From assembly GCA_035335645.1 (NCBI GenBank), contig DAOQMM010000135.1, positions 1-7,831 of the forward strand: DNA of 7,831 nt. The letters are read 5' to 3'. Below are positions 5,386 to 7,831 of this stretch, in pieces. How positions within the stretch are numbered: position 1 is the stretch's first letter; the number at the start of each line of letters is the position of its first letter. Under the pieces are notes generated by a model. It searched no databases and was not told the origin of the DNA. It saw only the letters and a program-made list of their open reading frames with translations. The stretch is from Zoogloea sp035335645 (lineage in GTDB: Bacteria > Pseudomonadota > Gammaproteobacteria > Burkholderiales > Rhodocyclaceae). A program made the position numbers and the translations under genes.

Positions 5386-7831
5386 TCGAATCCCTCGTCC
5401 GCACGGCGCTGCAGCAGCGCCTGGTGGTGGTCGTGGTGGCGGCGATCCTGCTGGTCTTCGGCCTCAACGCGGCGCGCAAGCTGTCGGTGGATGCCTTTCC
5501 CGACGTGACCAACGTGCAGGTGCAGATCGCCACCGAAGCCAAGGGGCGTTCGCCCGAGGAGGTGGAGCGCTTCGTGACCGTGCCGCTGGAGATCGCCATG
5601 ACCGGCCTGCCCGGCCTGGAGGAGATGCGCTCCCTCAACAAGCCCGGCCTGTCCCTCATCACCCTGGTGTTCACCGACGCCACCGACGTGTATTTCGCCC
5701 GCCAGCTGGTGATGGAGCGCCTGCTCGAGGTGGGCGCGCGGATGCCCGCGGGCGTGGTGCCGGTGCTGGGCCCGGTGTCCACCGGTCTGGGCGAGGTGTA
5801 TCAGTACACCCTGGATCATCCGGAGGACGGCGACCGGACCCTCACCGAGAAGGAACTGACGGAACGCCGCATCGTCCAGGACTGGGTGGTGCGCCCGCTG
5901 CTGCGCTCCATTCCCGGCGTGGCGGAGATCAACTCCCAGGGGGGCTATGCGCGCCAGTATCAGGTGCTGGTGAACCCGGACCGCCTGCGTCACTACCAGC
6001 TGACGGTGCGCGACGTGTACGAGGCGGTGGCGCGCAACAACGCCAACAGCGGCGGCGGCGTGCTGCCCCAGTACGCCGAGCAGTACCTGATCCGCGGCGT
6101 CGGCCTGGTGAAGAGCCTGTCGGACATCGGCGCCATCGTGCTCAAGGAGATCGGCGGGACGCCGGTGTTCGTGCGCGACGTGGCGGAGGTGAGCTTCGGC
6201 CACGAGGTGCGCCAGGGCGCCGTGGTGAAGAACGGCAGCACCGAGGCCGTGGGCGGCGTGGTGATGATGCTGCGCGGCGGCAACGCCAAGGAGGTGGTGA
6301 GCCGCATCAAGGCGCGGGTGGCCGAGATCAACGCCAAGGGCATGCTGCCGGACGGGCTCCGCATCGTGCCCTACTACGACCGCTCCGATCTGGTGGACGC
6401 GGCCCTGTGGACCGTGAGCAAGGTGCTCATCGAAGGCATCGTGCTGGTGGTGATCGTGCTGTTCCTGTTCCTCGGCGATGTGCGCTCCAGCCTCATCGTG
6501 GTGGCCACGCTGGTGCTCACGCCCCTCGTCACCTTCATGGTGATGAACCGCTACCACCTGTCGGCCAATCTCATGTCCCTGGGCGGGCTGGCCATCGCCA
6601 TCGGCCTGATGGTGGATGGCTCGGTGGTGGTGGTGGAGAACGCCTTCGCGCGCCTGGGCCATGCCCGCAGTGGCGAGAGCCGGGCGCGGATCATCTTCGA
6701 CGCGGTCAAGGAGGTGGCCACGCCGGTGATCTTCGGTGTGGGCATCATCATCCTGGTCTTCCTGCCCCTCATGACCCTGCAGGGCATGGAGGGCAAGATG
6801 TTCGCGCCCCTCGCCTACACCATCGCCATTGCCCTGGCGGTGTCGCTGGTGCTGTCCCTGACGCTCACGCCGGTGCTGTCGTCCTACCTCCTCAAGGGCG
6901 GTGCCGAGCACGATACCTGGGTCATCGCCCGGCTCAAGGCGCCCTACCTGAAGATGCTCCACTGGGCGGTGGCCCACAGCCGCGCGACGGCGCTGGGGGG
7001 CGTGGTGCTGCTGGTCGCCACGCTGGCCATGTTCCCCCTGCTGGGCACCGCCTTCATCCCGGAGATGAAGGAGGGCTCGCTGGTGCCGGGCATCAACCGG
7101 GTGCCCAACATCTCCCTGGATGAGTCGGTCAAGATGGAGATGCAGGCCATGCGCCGGGTCATGGAAGTGCCCGGCGTGCGCTCGGCGATTTCCGGCGTGG
7201 GCCGTGGCGAGTCGCCGGCGGATCCCCAGGGGCAGAACGAGTCGACCCCCATCGTGAGCCTCAAGCCCCGCGACGAGTGGCCCGCCGGATGGACCCAGGA
7301 CGACATCGCCGACGCCATCCGCGATGCCCTCCAGGAACTGCCCGGCGTCCAGGTGGTGATGGCCCAGCCCATCTCCGACCGGGTGGACGAGATGGTGACC
7401 GGGGTGCGCTCCGATGTGGCCATCAAGGTCTTTGGCGACGACCTGGAGTCCCTGCGCCTCAAGGCCGAGGAGATCGCCCGGGTGGCGGGTGGCATCACCG
7501 GCGCCACGGACATCCGGGTGGAGCGGGTGAGCGGGCAGCAGTACCTGTCCATCGAGATCGACCGGGCCGCCATCGCGCGCCACGGCCTCAACGTGTCCGA
7601 CGTAAACGACGTGATCGAGGCGTCCATCGGCGGGCGTCAGGCCACCGAGATCTACGAGGGCGAGCGGCGCTTTGCGGCCGTGGTGCGCCTGCCCGAGGCC
7701 TTCCGCGACAACGCCGAGAAGATCGGCAAGATCCTCGTCAGCGCGCCGGGGGGCGTGCAGGTGGCCCTCGAGAATCTGGCCACGATCCGCATCGCCGACG
7801 GTCCCGCCCAGATCTCCCGGGAGCTGGCCAA
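5382..7831 (+). CDS. czcA: CzcA-like heavy-metal efflux RND transporter, N-terminal 816 residues (cut by window edge)
   Basis: This inner-membrane proton/metal antiporter (HME-RND family) exports divalent cations through CzcB and CzcC. It normally has about 1,030–1,060 residues, so the C-terminal 200–250 are missing. TM1 is about 14–31, followed by the HME hallmark DAFPDVTNVQVQI (37–49). TM2–TM4 span about 347–424, with the TM4 proton-relay motif A406-I-G-L-M-V-D412-G-S-V-V-V-V-E419-N. D412 and E419 match C. metallidurans CzcA D408 and E415, but A406 replaces D402. TM5–6 are about 446–505, and the second periplasmic loop begins with GTAFIPEMKEG. By eye alignment, CusA copper methionines M573, M623 and M672 correspond to G570, about E620 and E670, so Cu(I)/Ag(I) export is unlikely. 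Substrate among Zn, Co, Cd and Ni is unresolved. AAGGAG (5371–5376) lies 5 bases before ATG. Confidence 0.93.
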   Translation, partial: MIESLVRTALQQRLVVVVVAAILLVFGLNAARKLSVDAFPDVTNVQVQIATEAKGRSPEEVERFVTVPLEIAMTGLPGLEEMRSLNKPGLSLITLVFTDATDVYFARQLVMERLLEVGARMPAGVVPVLGPVSTGLGEVYQYTLDHPEDGDRTLTEKELTERRIVQDWVVRPLLRSIPGVAEINSQGGYARQYQVLVNPDRLRHYQLTVRDVYEAVARNNANSGGGVLPQYAEQYLIRGVGLVKSLSDIGAIVLKEIGGTPVFVRDVAEVSFGHEVRQGAVVKNGSTEAVGGVVMMLRGGNAKEVVSRIKARVAEINAKGMLPDGLRIVPYYDRSDLVDAALWTVSKVLIEGIVLVVIVLFLFLGDVRSSLIVVATLVLTPLVTFMVMNRYHLSANLMSLGGLAIAIGLMVDGSVVVVENAFARLGHARSGESRARIIFDAVKEVATPVIFGVGIIILVFLPLMTLQGMEGKMFAPLAYTIAIALAVSLVLSLTLTPVLSSYLLKGGAEHDTWVIARLKAPYLKMLHWAVAHSRATALGGVVLLVATLAMFPLLGTAFIPEMKEGSLVPGINRVPNISLDESVKMEMQAMRRVMEVPGVRSAISGVGRGESPADPQGQNESTPIVSLKPRDEWPAGWTQDDIADAIRDALQELPGVQVVMAQPISDRVDEMVTGVRSDVAIKVFGDDLESLRLKAEEIARVAGGITGATDIRVERVSGQQYLSIEIDRAAIARHGLNVSDVNDVIEASIGGRQATEIYEGERRFAAVVRLPEAFRDNAEKIGKILVSAPGGVQVALENLATIRIADGPAQISRELA

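Noticed and set aside
5040..7583. Very long minus-strand open frame (847 residues, His-rich) opposite czcB/czcA
   Set aside because: It mirrors the G/C third-base bias of the real plus-strand genes; the protein is low-complexity His/Gly/Asp/Gln with no recognisable domain, and the plus strand encodes intact CzcB and CzcA.
1..7831. tRNA, rRNA, CRISPR array, insertion sequence or attachment site
   Set aside because: No direct-repeat array, cloverleaf pattern, transposase/integrase motif or terminal inverted repeats were found; nearly all bases are covered by standard genes.

Overview
The window is GC-rich (about 70%) and reads as chromosomal DNA of a betaproteobacterium. Rhodocyclales or a relative is my best guess. 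This rests on the DacA–YbeD–LipB–LipA gene order, the protein sequences, strong G/C bias at third codon positions and 4-base stop/start overlaps. No phylogenetic search was possible.

Left half, minus strand, read from right to left: dacA-type D-alanyl-D-alanine carboxypeptidase (2424–1300), a 143-base gap with a strong hairpin just past the dacA stop, a YbeD/DUF493 small protein (1156–887), lipB (890–279, GTG start overlapping the ybeD stop) and the first 86 codons of lipA (259–1, cut by the window edge). LipB moves the octanoyl group from acyl carrier protein onto lipoyl domains, and LipA inserts two sulfurs to complete lipoate. DacA trims peptidoglycan stem peptides in the periplasm.

Middle: a 109-base divergent intergenic region. 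On the minus strand it carries a perfect TATAAT -10 box for dacA with a small palindrome next to it. On the plus strand it carries a sigma-E/ECF-like promoter candidate (GGAACTT, 16 bases, TCTGG) pointing at the efflux genes.

Right half, plus strand: a small predicted exported protein of 105 residues (2534–2851) placed like CzcI, two tandem GC-rich hairpins, then a tightly coupled heavy-metal RND efflux operon. The operon is czcC-like outer-membrane factor (2930–4174), czcB-like lipoprotein adaptor (4171–5385) and czcA-like inner-membrane pump (5382 to beyond the window end). C/B and B/A each overlap by ATGA. Together these would form a proton-driven tripartite channel from the inner membrane and periplasm to the outside.

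The least ordinary items are a full 12-residue EF-hand-type loop (DxDxDGxxDxxE) in the small leader protein, the sigma-E-like promoter almost abutting its start codon, the paired hairpins before czcC, and a pump whose proton-relay motif has Ala at the CzcA Asp402 position and which lacks the CusA copper-binding methionines. No mobile element, CRISPR array, tRNA or rRNA was seen.
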